Of a DNA stretch of 30,298 bases, positions 6,032-14,099 are shown one piece after another. The stretch covers positions 1-30,298 of the forward strand of contig DAOVQI010000002.1 in the NCBI GenBank assembly GCA_030628785.1, in the 5' to 3' direction. This stretch comes from Bacteroidota bacterium (GTDB lineage Bacteria > Bacteroidota > Bacteroidia > Bacteroidales > VadinHA17). Each line of letters starts with the position of its first letter. Positions within the stretch are counted from its first letter, which is position 1. The position numbers and the translations under genes are program-made. The notes under the pieces were generated by a model. The model was given only the letters and a program-made list of their open reading frames with translations, searched no databases and was not told where the DNA came from.

Positions 6032-9031
6032 ATGCCTCAAAGTCCTTTCAAATTCCTCGATAGTTACACCAAGGACGACCGAAACATCTTCTTTGGCAGA
6101 GACCGGGAGATTGAGGAGATGTACCAGAAGGTGTTTGAGAGTAAAATCCTTTTGGTTTATGGGATATCCGGCACCGGCAAAACATCTCTGATCAACTGCG
6201 GGCTGGCGAATAAGTTTGAGGATAGTGACTGGCTGCCTGTTTATGTGAGGAGGGGGAGGAACATTTTGGATAGTCTGGAGCGGGAGTTGGGGAAGGTAGT
6301 ATTGAGCGATTTTAAATCCGCAGTCCACCCTCCTTCGCTCTCCACTTCGTTTCGAGCTTCGGAAGGGCAAAGCAGTCCACAGTCCGCAATAAAAGATTTG
6401 ACACCAGGTGAAATAGTCAAAGCACTTCAATCCATTTACCTGGATCATTTCAAGCCCATCTATTTGATTTTTGACCAGTTGGAGGAGCTGTTTATTTTTG
6501 GCGACAGGGAAGAACGGGAAGAGTTTATTCAAATTGTAAAAGCAGTTGTTAATTCGGATGTTCAATGCAGGTTTATTTTTTCCATCCGTGAAGAATATCT
6601 TGCCGGAGTAACCGAGTTTGAGCGGCTGATCCCTGAATTCCTTGCCAACCGCATGCGGATTGAAAAAATGACGAGTCAGAATGCCATCCAGGTTATTGAA
6701 GGTCCTTGTAAGGTACAAAATATTGAAGTAGAAGAAGGTTTTCCGGAAGCACTACTTCAAAAACTCAATCCCGATTCCAACGAAGTAGAACTCACCTATC
6801 TTCAGGTATTCCTCGACAAAATCTACCGTCTCTCCACAAATGACGCTTCGACGCGAAGCGGAGAAGCTAATGACACTCCCCGAAGGGGAGTAAATGACGA
6901 TCCGCGAAGCGGATCAAATAACAGTGCCGAAGGCACGAATGACAATTCCCCCCTAAAAAGGGGGGCTACGGGGGGTGTTTTCACCATACCTTTACTCGAC
7001 CAAGTTGGCGACGTAACCGACCTCCTCGGCAGTTTCCTCGAAGAACAAATCTCCGCCCTCGACGATCCCGACACCGGCCTTGCCATTCTGAAGTCATTTG
7101 TATCCATTAAAGGGACAAAAAAACAAATCACGGAAGAGGAGGTGTTGGAATCCTCACGGACCTATTATGGTAAAGATATTCCATCTGAAATCCTCACAGA
7201 TCATATTCAACGGTTTGTTAATCTCCGGATCCTGAGAGACAAAGATGAAAGCGGAAGATACGAATTGAGGCACGACAGTCTGGCTGATAAGATCTATGAA
7301 AAAATAACCCTGGTAGAGAAGGAAATACTTGAGGTAAGACAGTTTGTTGACAATGCATATTCCAATTATATGAAACGGGGTATTCCTTTAAATACGGAAG
7401 ATCTGACATATATTGCTCACTATGAAGAGAGGCTCTTTCTCAAAGGAGAATTAAGTGAATTCATTACTAAATGCAGAAAGATAATTACGGCGAAAAAAAG
7501 AAACTTTAACCGGATCTTGCGCTATTCTGCCATCGGTTTCTTTTTCATAATATTTGCTGTTGCCTTTTATTATATCCGGTCATCTTCAAGTGTAAAATCA
7601 GAGAAACTTGCTTTAGAGGCATCCATGCAGAGAGATTTTGATCCCGGTTTAAGTTTTAATACTGCCCTGGAAGCATATGAAAAAGATACAACCTCCACCT
7701 TAGCCGTAAAAGCACTGTTTGATGCATTTTATGGATTATTGGAAAATGGACCCTATTTCGATTCATTAGGGAATGAATTATTTCCCCAAAAGACAATCTT
7801 TGATTTTGAGCTATGCCACTCTGATATTTTGTACGCTAAATTCTCAGAAGACGGGAATTATATTTATGGGTATTTGGCTGATAATACTGTTAAAGTATGG
7901 AATAGGAAAGGGAAAGAGGTGTTTTCAGAAAAGGGAAATGATACATCTATAATTGCTCTGAATTTTGCACCAAACAATAAATATATTTCTGCCCTGGATT
8001 ATGATAGTACCGCAATAATATGGGATTTGGAAGGAAACTTAATTTGTTCATTAAAGGTATATTATGACTCTTTAAATCCTTTTGATGTTATTAATTTTTC
8101 TCCAAACAAAGATATAATGACATGTATTGAAAAAGATCATCAAATCCGGATCTATGATATGAACGGTAATTTTCTTTATGATTTAAAGGGTCACAAAGCT
8201 CCGGTAAATGGAGTTGTATTTTCACCTGATGGCAACTATATTTCTTCTGCTTCAAAAGATTCCACGGTCATTATCTGGCAATTGGATTCTGTCAGTGGCA
8301 ATTTTAAACGGTTCAGAGACCTTAATAGATTTCAAAATGTGGTATGGTCTGTTGATTTTTCCCGAAATTCAAACTATGTTTTATGTGCTTCTACAGATAC
8401 TTTAAAATTTCCTTACACCTGCCGCATATATAATTTTAATCGGAGCGGACATAAATATTGGTGGGCCTGTTATGATACGACTTATTTAAAAAATAATCCA
8501 TTTGCCTATTCATCCGACATCACGGGTAAAGTCATTTCGGCTGACTTTACAAAAAATGATGCGGCAATTATTATAAGAACTCTTAATGAAGGGCGATTAT
8601 ATTTGACGGATCAGGATAGTAACCTCGATAATCAAGATTATATTTCTTATAGAATAAGGACAGCCTATGAGAGCAATTGGAAGTTAATGTCGAGAAATAA
8701 AATCCTCAAAAGATACCACTGGACTGAAGATGAGATTTATCAATATGGAGGAATTGATATGTCTGTCAATGATTATATTGCTTCTAATATATCAGGCAGC
8801 AAGCATACCAATCTGTTTCACTGGGATCGAATGCCAATTAGAAAATTCAGGGGAATTAAACCAAATTTTTCACCGGATGGGGAATATCTGTTATGTATAA
8901 ATGGGAATTCAATATTGCTTTATCCGGCAGACGAAAAGGAAATTATTCGATTGGTGAATGAAGAGGCAATATTTGGAAAGCCAGACAAGCAATTAAATAG
9001 CTGGTTACATATATTTGATTCACATTATTAG
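6032..9031 (+). CDS. nSTAND NTPase with transmembrane helix and WD40-like sensor, copy 1
   Basis: 999 aa. The N-terminus (SPFKFLDSYTKDDRNIFFGR) is the entry motif of the novel-STAND NTPase family nSTAND1. Walker A is GISGTGKTS at 44-52, Walker B-like YLIFDQLEELF near 143-153, and CRFIFSIREEYLAGV is the following arginine block. Around 90-120 and 275-310 lie two inserts made of palindromic DNA. A winged-helix-like part (GRYELRHDSLADKIYEK) ends the NTPase module near 430. One transmembrane helix is at about 497-517 (YSAIGFFFIIFAVAFYY). The C-terminal 450 residues are degenerate WD40 blades (for example GHKAPVNGVVFSPDG), predicted to be on the other side of the membrane from the NTPase. STAND proteins are signal-triggered switches used in bacterial conflict and cell-death systems. 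The stop overlaps the stop of the convergent gene 9028-9975 by 4 bp. Close paralogue of 11105-14086. Confidence 0.88.
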   Translation: MPQSPFKFLDSYTKDDRNIFFGRDREIEEMYQKVFESKILLVYGISGTGKTSLINCGLANKFEDSDWLPVYVRRGRNILDSLERELGKVVLSDFKSAVHPPSLSTSFRASEGQSSPQSAIKDLTPGEIVKALQSIYLDHFKPIYLIFDQLEELFIFGDREEREEFIQIVKAVVNSDVQCRFIFSIREEYLAGVTEFERLIPEFLANRMRIEKMTSQNAIQVIEGPCKVQNIEVEEGFPEALLQKLNPDSNEVELTYLQVFLDKIYRLSTNDASTRSGEANDTPRRGVNDDPRSGSNNSAEGTNDNSPLKRGATGGVFTIPLLDQVGDVTDLLGSFLEEQISALDDPDTGLAILKSFVSIKGTKKQITEEEVLESSRTYYGKDIPSEILTDHIQRFVNLRILRDKDESGRYELRHDSLADKIYEKITLVEKEILEVRQFVDNAYSNYMKRGIPLNTEDLTYIAHYEERLFLKGELSEFITKCRKIITAKKRNFNRILRYSAIGFFFIIFAVAFYYIRSSSSVKSEKLALEASMQRDFDPGLSFNTALEAYEKDTTSTLAVKALFDAFYGLLENGPYFDSLGNELFPQKTIFDFELCHSDILYAKFSEDGNYIYGYLADNTVKVWNRKGKEVFSEKGNDTSIIALNFAPNNKYISALDYDSTAIIWDLEGNLICSLKVYYDSLNPFDVINFSPNKDIMTCIEKDHQIRIYDMNGNFLYDLKGHKAPVNGVVFSPDGNYISSASKDSTVIIWQLDSVSGNFKRFRDLNRFQNVVWSVDFSRNSNYVLCASTDTLKFPYTCRIYNFNRSGHKYWWACYDTTYLKNNPFAYSSDITGKVISADFTKNDAAIIIRTLNEGRLYLTDQDSNLDNQDYISYRIRTAYESNWKLMSRNKILKRYHWTEDEIYQYGGIDMSVNDYIASNISGSKHTNLFHWDRMPIRKFRGIKPNFSPDGEYLLCINGNSILLYPADEKEIIRLVNEEAIFGKPDKQLNSWLHIFDSHY
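6315..6392. repeat. Coding repetitive insert in nSTAND copy 1 (site 1)
   Basis: Inside the NTPase coding region. An imperfect inverted repeat (CCTCCTTCGCTC / GAGCTTCGGAAGG) is flanked by CAGTCCAC/AGTCCGCA direct repeats. It encodes about 26 low-complexity residues (S-A-V-H-P-P-S-L-S-T-S-F-R...) between the post-Walker A strand and the Walker B region. The same insert, nearly identical, is in copy 2 at 11389-11465. Copy 3 has a short unrelated sequence here, so the insert post-dates the split from copy 3 or was lost there. Confidence 0.75.
6841..6982. repeat. Array of in-frame palindromes in nSTAND copy 1 (site 2)
   Basis: Five hairpins with 3-6 nt loops, translated in frame: GCTTCG/CGAAGC (6845-6859), ACTCCCC/GGGGAGT (6875-6891), GATCCGC/GCGGATC (6899-6915), GTGCC/GGCAC (6924-6936) and CCCCCC/GGGGGG (6948-6965). 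The middle three share a GAA loop, and spacers are AATGAC or close to it. The last element encodes SPLKRGATGGVF. This block links the helical part after the NTPase core to the GDVTDLLGSFLEEQ helix. Confidence 0.85.
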
Positions 9032-9975
9032 TGCTTTTTTTCTTCTTCAGCTTTCTTTATTTTATAGTCATCCATGCCGAAATAGGTTTTCTCCTTTTCT
9101 GCGTATCCTTTGAAGAATAGTTTTTGATAGGTAGTACCTGGTAATAAAAACTTCAGAGAGAATAACAACAACAGAAAGATCATTGGAATAAGAAACAGAC
9201 GATAAAATAATCGCTTCTGTCTCTTTGACCATTCAATAAAATTGGAAAAAGGCATAAAAGCAAATAACAGCAAACAAGCGATCAGAAAAAAAATTGCCCC
9301 AAAAAAATCAATTGTACTGATATAGGCAGCTTCATACATAGAGAATTTAATGAAGAATGTGGCATTACAGAAAGCCAATATCACCCCAATAGAGAAGAAT
9401 AACCTTCCCACAAATTTATTATCCAAAAAATCTCGCAAAGACCTAATACTTACATAGATAAGACTGACAGAAAATAACCCAAAGCCAAATAATAATAAAA
9501 TAATTGCTTCATACTCCAAACCAATCCGGTTTAAGAATAATCCAACCAGGATGACCATAATCAATCCTGGTATAAATATATCAGTCTTATGAAGATAAAG
9601 AAAATAGAAAAGGATACTAACTGAGATTAAAGTAATTTTGGATACATCTGTTATGATCCAGTAAAGAGAATATGGTAATTCATTATAAATCTTTGAATAA
9701 TTAAAATAGAGAACTACCAATCCGGATATGCAAACCAGACTAATTAGAACTTTCTTAAAATTTCGACTAACCGTTTCTCTCTTGAATAGAATCAATGTGA
9801 TTAAAAAGAGGTATGGGACAAACACAGTGTTTTCTAGTCCAACTTGTAAATTTGGAAACAAATCGGTATAAAAGAAGATATCTGTTACCGCCAGGAAAAT
9901 GAATGCAACTATGAGTGTCAACAATCTTAGCTTGTTCAGCTTTGCCGGTTCTATGTTTTTCAATTTTAGCATCAA
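9028..9975 (-). CDS. Polytopic membrane protein paired with nSTAND copy 1
   Basis: 315 aa with about nine hydrophobic helices (for example LLTLIVAFIFLAVTDIFFY near 18-36 and RLFYRLFLIPMIFLLLLF near 255-272) and a charged C-terminal tail ending KKAEEEKKH. No known family recognised. It is a divergent homologue of 14100-15011: both have a block with F-x-E-W-S-K, then a helix with LIP(M/W)I, then FLLP, then an FG(M/L)(D/K)DY motif at the tail. It is convergent with nSTAND copy 1 and the two stop codons overlap by 4 bp, an arrangement repeated at copy 2 with a 13-bp gap. The start at ATG 9975 gives MMLKLKNIEPAKLNK before helix 1; the second Met is equally possible. Function unknown. A membrane effector or a regulator of the partner STAND protein is an inference from the conserved pairing. 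Confidence 0.8.
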   Translation of the reverse strand: MMLKLKNIEPAKLNKLRLLTLIVAFIFLAVTDIFFYTDLFPNLQVGLENTVFVPYLFLITLILFKRETVSRNFKKVLISLVCISGLVVLYFNYSKIYNELPYSLYWIITDVSKITLISVSILFYFLYLHKTDIFIPGLIMVILVGLFLNRIGLEYEAIILLLFGFGLFSVSLIYVSIRSLRDFLDNKFVGRLFFSIGVILAFCNATFFIKFSMYEAAYISTIDFFGAIFFLIACLLLFAFMPFSNFIEWSKRQKRLFYRLFLIPMIFLLLLFSLKFLLPGTTYQKLFFKGYAEKEKTYFGMDDYKIKKAEEEKKH

Positions 9976-10829
9976 GTATGTTTTGGATAAAGATAATTAA
10001 TTTAATTTATCAGTAGTGTCCGATTAAGTTTTTAAGACTCAGCAGAACTTATTAATTATCTGGCATATATAGAAATATTTGATAACTTGAGGTTCTTATT
10101 TAAATCTTTACCCTGAAAGGGTAATACAAATCAGCCTGGGGCATCGCCCCAGGACAAAATATACTAAATCCACTATCACCCTGAAAGGGTGACACAATAT
10201 GTTATTTATTGCGATCTTTAGATGTTCAGATAAATGTCTAATGAATAGAGCGATTTCTCACAAATACAACAAATTTATTATAATTTTTAATATTTAATCA
10301 ATTTCAAATATTATGAGGCAATGTTCTTAGGTTACAGGCATGGAAGACCGGGACATTTTTTTCGTTAATAATTAAGGTTCATTCAACTAATGCATAGATT
10401 TATGATAATATAAGCAAATCTACAGTACCAATAAACTGAACATCTTTATTGCCCGTAGGGCATTTATTATTGTAGTAGTAGCATAAGAATTTTTAATTTC
10501 CTTTATTCCCTGTAGGGGATTCATAATACAATAGGTTTATATATCAATCAATGAATTCAAATAAAAACCGTTTATCATTATCAATTTCAAATATTGTTTT
10601 GGTTTAGCAAAAACATCTACGCTATTTATTATTTATCGCCTACAGCGAATAATTAACTATTGTTAATACTGTGCTACAATAATTTAACCGCTACGCGGTA
10701 TATTCTGATAACTACCTCCAGATATTTCAATGAATTGTTAGGGACGAAATATTAGTTAGTACAATATATGATACGCAAATTGGAACATAGCCGTCTAAAG
10801 TGATTAAAGTTTGAAGTGCATGAAATAAG
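9976..10829. repeat. Non-coding spacer with a series of distinct hairpins
   Basis: No gene seen. Palindromes in order: TACCCT-GAA-AGGGTA (10109-10123), CCTGGGGC-ATC-GCCCCAGG (10135-10153), TCACCCT-GAA-AGGGTGA (10176-10192), GCCC-GTA-GGGC (10451-10461), ATTCCC/GGGGAT (10505-10520), TCGC/GCGA (10635-10648) and ACCGC-TAC-GCGGT (10687-10699). Stem sequences all differ; loops in the first group are GAA/ATC, in the second GTA/TAC. A 16-bp repeat ATCAATTTCAAATATT occurs at 10297-10312 and about 10579-10595. Confidence 0.65.
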
Positions 10830-11000
10830 AAATATCCGGAATGGCGAATGATCGTGCCACACCGGGAGGCAATATAGCCAAAAGTTTTATTCGGTGAATG
10901 TTCTTCAATGAAAGTGTAATAAACTGGCAAAAAACACTATAAAAAAAGAAACTACACTTTGTTTTGGGTTTGACAGGTCTGGCTGCAATAATAGAAAATA
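10830..11000 (-). pseudogene. Decayed copy of the PycTM (DUF5706) gene and of the DUF4143 fragment behind it
   Basis: Read on the minus strand, this stretch matches three separated parts of the intact locus at 28638-29412. Positions 11000-10961 match 28908-28949 (translation SIIAARPVKPKTK against SIIAAKPVKPKPK). Positions 10959-10880 match 29161-29238 (end of the PycTM gene, then YTFIEEHSP of the DUF4143 frame). Positions 10879-10830 match about 29368-29412. Between them the first 270 bases of the gene, the middle 210 bases and about 130 bases of flank are gone. The adjoining stretch 11001-11107 matches 28331-28475, the leader of nSTAND copy 3. So the spacer in front of nSTAND copy 2 is a deleted duplicate of the spacer in front of copy 3. 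Confidence 0.8.
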
Positions 11001-11068
11001 CTTGAATATTCCTGCTAATTCGACTTCTATTCATTTATTTATGTAATTTTATACAATTGCAAATCAGG

Positions 11069-11085
11069 TATCCGCTAAACGGATA
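11069..11085. repeat. TATCCGCT(A/T)AGCGGATA-type palindrome in leader of nSTAND copy 2
   Basis: TATCCGCTAAACGGATA, 20 bp before the ATG. The same palindrome type lies at the same place before copy 3 (28353-28408, expanded by 40 bp) and just behind its stop codon (24192-24208). Confidence 0.7.
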
Positions 11086-11104
11086 AATTAAATACCAAAA
11101 TAAA

Positions 11105-14086
11105 ATGCCTAAGAGCCCCTTCAAATTCCTTGATAGCTATACTAAAGATGATCGTGATATTTTCTTCGGTCGCGACCGGGAGATTGAGGAGATGTACCAG
11201 AAGGTTTTTGAGAGTAAGATCCTTTTGGTGTATGGTATCTCCGGTACAGGTAAAACCTCTCTTATAAACTGCGGACTGGCAAATAAATTTGAGGATAGTG
11301 ACTGGCTGCCTGTGAATGTGAGGAGGGGGAGGAATGTTGTGAAGAGTTTGGTGCAGGAATTGGGGAAGGTAGTATTGAGCGATTTTAAGTCCGCAGTCCA
11401 CCCTCCTTCGCTCTCCACTTCGTTTCGAACTTCGGAAGGGCAAAGCAGTCCACAGTCCGCAGTAAAAGATTTGACACCAGGTCAAATAGTCAAAACACTT
11501 AAATCCATATACCTGGATCATTTCAAGCCTATCTATTTGATTTTTGATCAATTGGAGGAGCTGTTTATATTTGGCGACAGGGAAGAAAGGGAGCAATTTA
11601 TTCAGATAGTTAAGGCAGTTGTTGATTCAGATGTGCAGTGCAGGTTTATCTTTTCCATACGTGAAGAATACCTTGCAGGAGTAACCGAGTTTGAAGCGGT
11701 GATACCGGATTTTCTCACCAACCGCATGCGCATTGAAAAAATGACCAGTCAGAATGCCATTCAGGTTATTGAAGGTCCTTGTAAGGTACAAAATATTGAA
11801 GTCGAGGAAGGCTTTCCTGAGGCATTACTTAACAAACTCAATCCCGAATCCAACGAAGTAGAACTTACCTATCTTCAGGTATTTCTCGACAAAATCTATC
11901 GGCTCTCAACAATGAATTACAGTGCCGAAGGCACGAATTACAGCACCGCAGGTGCGAATGACGTCCCGCAAAGCGGGACTAATGACAGTGCCAAAGGCAC
12001 GAATGCCCATTCCCCCCTAATAAGGGGGGCGAAGGGGGGTGTTTTCACCAAACCTCTCTTAGAAAAAGCCGGCGACGTAACCGACCTCCTGGGTAGTTTC
12101 CTTGAAGAGCAAATCTGCGCTCTGGAAGATCCCGACACCGGACTGACCATCCTGAAATCTTTTGTCTCCATAAAAGGCACCAAACGCCAAATTACCGAAG
12201 AAGAAATTTTTGACTTTTCCAGAACCTTGGGCAAACCCATAGATAAAGATTCCTTAACCGGCCTCATTCAAAAATTCATCAACCTCAGGATCCTCAGAGA
12301 TAAAGATGAAAGCGGAAGATACGAATTAAGGCATGACAGCCTGGCTGATAAAATATATGAGAAAATAACCCTGGTGGAGAAGGAAATACTTGAGGTAAGA
12401 CAGTTTGTTGAGAATGCTTATAACACTTACCAGAGTAGAAAAACCCTCCTGAGTGATGAAGATCTGAAATACATAGCTCCATATGAGGACCGGTTGTTTC
12501 TTGGAAAACCACTCCAGGAATTCGTGAATGCCAGTAAAGCTGATCTGTTTGCTAAAAAGAGGGCATTACGACGGGTAACATTAATATCAGCAATTAGTAT
12601 TATTGTTGTTGTTATGGCATTGGGCATCTATTATCTGAGAAAAATCCAGGGAAAAAAGGTATCTGACCTTGTTATGATAGCTATGCTTCAAAAAGAGACC
12701 TCACCTGTTATCAGTTTGGAAACAGCTTTTATGGCCTATGACAGAGATACTACTTCTACTATTGCCAGGAAAGCAATTTTGGATGCATTTTACAGGTTAA
12801 TTGAGAAATCCACTACTTCTGATTCAGTTTCGGGTAAAATAAACGATCCTTATCGAAGAAGATTTGATTTCCAACCCTGTGAATCTGATATTATTTCTGC
12901 AAAATTTTCAACTTCAGGAAGATATATTTATGGCTGGCTTGAAGATAATTCTGTAAAAATTTGGAACTCAAAGGGTAAGGAGCTGATAAATCTTCCAATG
13001 GAAAGTATAGCAGTTCTCGAAATTGAATTTTCAAACGATGATAAACATTTTGCAGTGATTACTGGTGAAGGCAATGCCCTGGTATATTCTATCAATGGAG
13101 TATGTGAGTTTACTGTTCCGGTGACGATTAATAAAATAAATAATCAACACCTTTTTATATTCATGGACAGGGAGGACTATTTTGCTGTTTCGGTAAATAA
13201 TGATAAACTTATTTTATATGATTATAATGGTACGTGTATTCAAACGCTTGAAGGCCATAATAGACGGGTGAATGGACTTGATGTGTCAAAAGATCAAAGG
13301 TTTATAGCATCTGCGTCCTGCGATCACAGGGTGATGATCTGGAATTTTAATAAATATACCTCTGACTACGGAATATATGATTCGATAACCGGACACAGGG
13401 ATACGGTATGGTCTTGTCAGTTCAACAATTCTTGCAAATACATCTTAACCGCTTCATCTGATACCACCGTTCAATTATGGGATTTGATGGGAAATAATTT
13501 ATATTTAGATTTTGTAGTGAAGCAAAATTTATACTATGATTATTGGGAATACTATTATTTTATGTTCTCTTATTATAAAGTTGTAATGACAATGAGTTGT
13601 AATGCGGTATTTACTCTTGATGAAAAATCTATCCTGGTAACCCATTATGTTTATGAAAATAAAGATTCTGTTGTAAATGATCATTCTATACAACCAATAC
13701 AATATATTTATGTCATTATCCATGATCGATCCAGTGCATTTAATTTGAAAAGGTTGAATGAACAATTAATTAAATACTCATACATTTATGAGGAAGCTCC
13801 GCCAATAAGGTATGATTTTTTAACTATCTCTCCTGATGATAAGTATATTGCTACCGTTGTTCATGGAAAAACATTTACAAACCTGATTGAACCAGGAACA
13901 TTGCAACTGAAAATGTTTAATGGTACCAAACCCATGTTTTCATTTGATGGAAAATATTTGCTGTGCATTGACAAAAACATGCTAAAAAAATATCTTGTTG
14001 ATATAGAAGAGATCAGAAGATTAGTCTATGACATAAAAATTTTCGGAGAACTAGAAAAAGATTTTAAAGAATGGGTTACCTATTAA
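11105..14086 (+). CDS. nSTAND NTPase with transmembrane helix and WD40-like sensor, copy 2
   Basis: 993 aa, same design as copy 1: nSTAND1 entry motif with FFGRDREIEEMYQ, Walker A GISGTGKTS at 44-52, Walker B-like YLIFDQLEELF, the winged-helix-like GRYELRHDSLADKIYEK block, one transmembrane helix at about 492-512 (LISAISIIVVVMALGIYYL), then a degenerate WD40 region (for example GHNRRVNGLDVSKDQRF and GHRDTVWSCQFNN). The NTPase half is very close to copy 1, including both palindromic inserts. After the membrane helix similarity falls to scattered blade motifs and a shared tail (IRRLVYD-IKIFGEL, ending in a Trp). The ATG at 11105 aligns with both paralogues. The gene is convergent with 14100-15011. 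The pattern, conserved switch with diverged sensor, fits a recognition protein under pressure to change; the ligand is unknown. Confidence 0.88.
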   Translation: MPKSPFKFLDSYTKDDRDIFFGRDREIEEMYQKVFESKILLVYGISGTGKTSLINCGLANKFEDSDWLPVNVRRGRNVVKSLVQELGKVVLSDFKSAVHPPSLSTSFRTSEGQSSPQSAVKDLTPGQIVKTLKSIYLDHFKPIYLIFDQLEELFIFGDREEREQFIQIVKAVVDSDVQCRFIFSIREEYLAGVTEFEAVIPDFLTNRMRIEKMTSQNAIQVIEGPCKVQNIEVEEGFPEALLNKLNPESNEVELTYLQVFLDKIYRLSTMNYSAEGTNYSTAGANDVPQSGTNDSAKGTNAHSPLIRGAKGGVFTKPLLEKAGDVTDLLGSFLEEQICALEDPDTGLTILKSFVSIKGTKRQITEEEIFDFSRTLGKPIDKDSLTGLIQKFINLRILRDKDESGRYELRHDSLADKIYEKITLVEKEILEVRQFVENAYNTYQSRKTLLSDEDLKYIAPYEDRLFLGKPLQEFVNASKADLFAKKRALRRVTLISAISIIVVVMALGIYYLRKIQGKKVSDLVMIAMLQKETSPVISLETAFMAYDRDTTSTIARKAILDAFYRLIEKSTTSDSVSGKINDPYRRRFDFQPCESDIISAKFSTSGRYIYGWLEDNSVKIWNSKGKELINLPMESIAVLEIEFSNDDKHFAVITGEGNALVYSINGVCEFTVPVTINKINNQHLFIFMDREDYFAVSVNNDKLILYDYNGTCIQTLEGHNRRVNGLDVSKDQRFIASASCDHRVMIWNFNKYTSDYGIYDSITGHRDTVWSCQFNNSCKYILTASSDTTVQLWDLMGNNLYLDFVVKQNLYYDYWEYYYFMFSYYKVVMTMSCNAVFTLDEKSILVTHYVYENKDSVVNDHSIQPIQYIYVIIHDRSSAFNLKRLNEQLIKYSYIYEEAPPIRYDFLTISPDDKYIATVVHGKTFTNLIEPGTLQLKMFNGTKPMFSFDGKYLLCIDKNMLKKYLVDIEEIRRLVYDIKIFGELEKDFKEWVTY
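11389..11465. repeat. Coding repetitive insert in nSTAND copy 2 (site 1)
   Basis: Near-identical to 6315-6392 in copy 1: CAGTCCAC, CCTCCTTCGCTC, then GCTTCGGAAGG-like right arm, then CAGTCCACAGTCCGCA. It encodes SAVHPPSLSTSFRTSEGQ and is absent from copy 3. Confidence 0.75.
11918..12045. repeat. Array of in-frame palindromes in nSTAND copy 2 (site 2)
   Basis: Five hairpins in frame: GTGCC-GAA-GGCAC (11922-11934), GCACC-GCA-GGTGC (11943-11955), GTCCCGC-AAA-GCGGGAC (11963-11979), GTGCC-AAA-GGCAC (11988-12000) and CCCCCC/GGGGGG (12012-12029, encoding SPLIRGAKGGVF). Number and stems differ from the copy 1 array, but spacers (AATGAC/AATTAC), element size and insertion site are the same. Confidence 0.85.
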
Positions 14087-14099
14087 TACACTATACTCA

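Noticed and set aside
10013..10035. AGTGTCCGATTAAG, which looks like an insertion-sequence end
   Set aside because: Only one end was seen, with no inverted partner and no transposase remnant.
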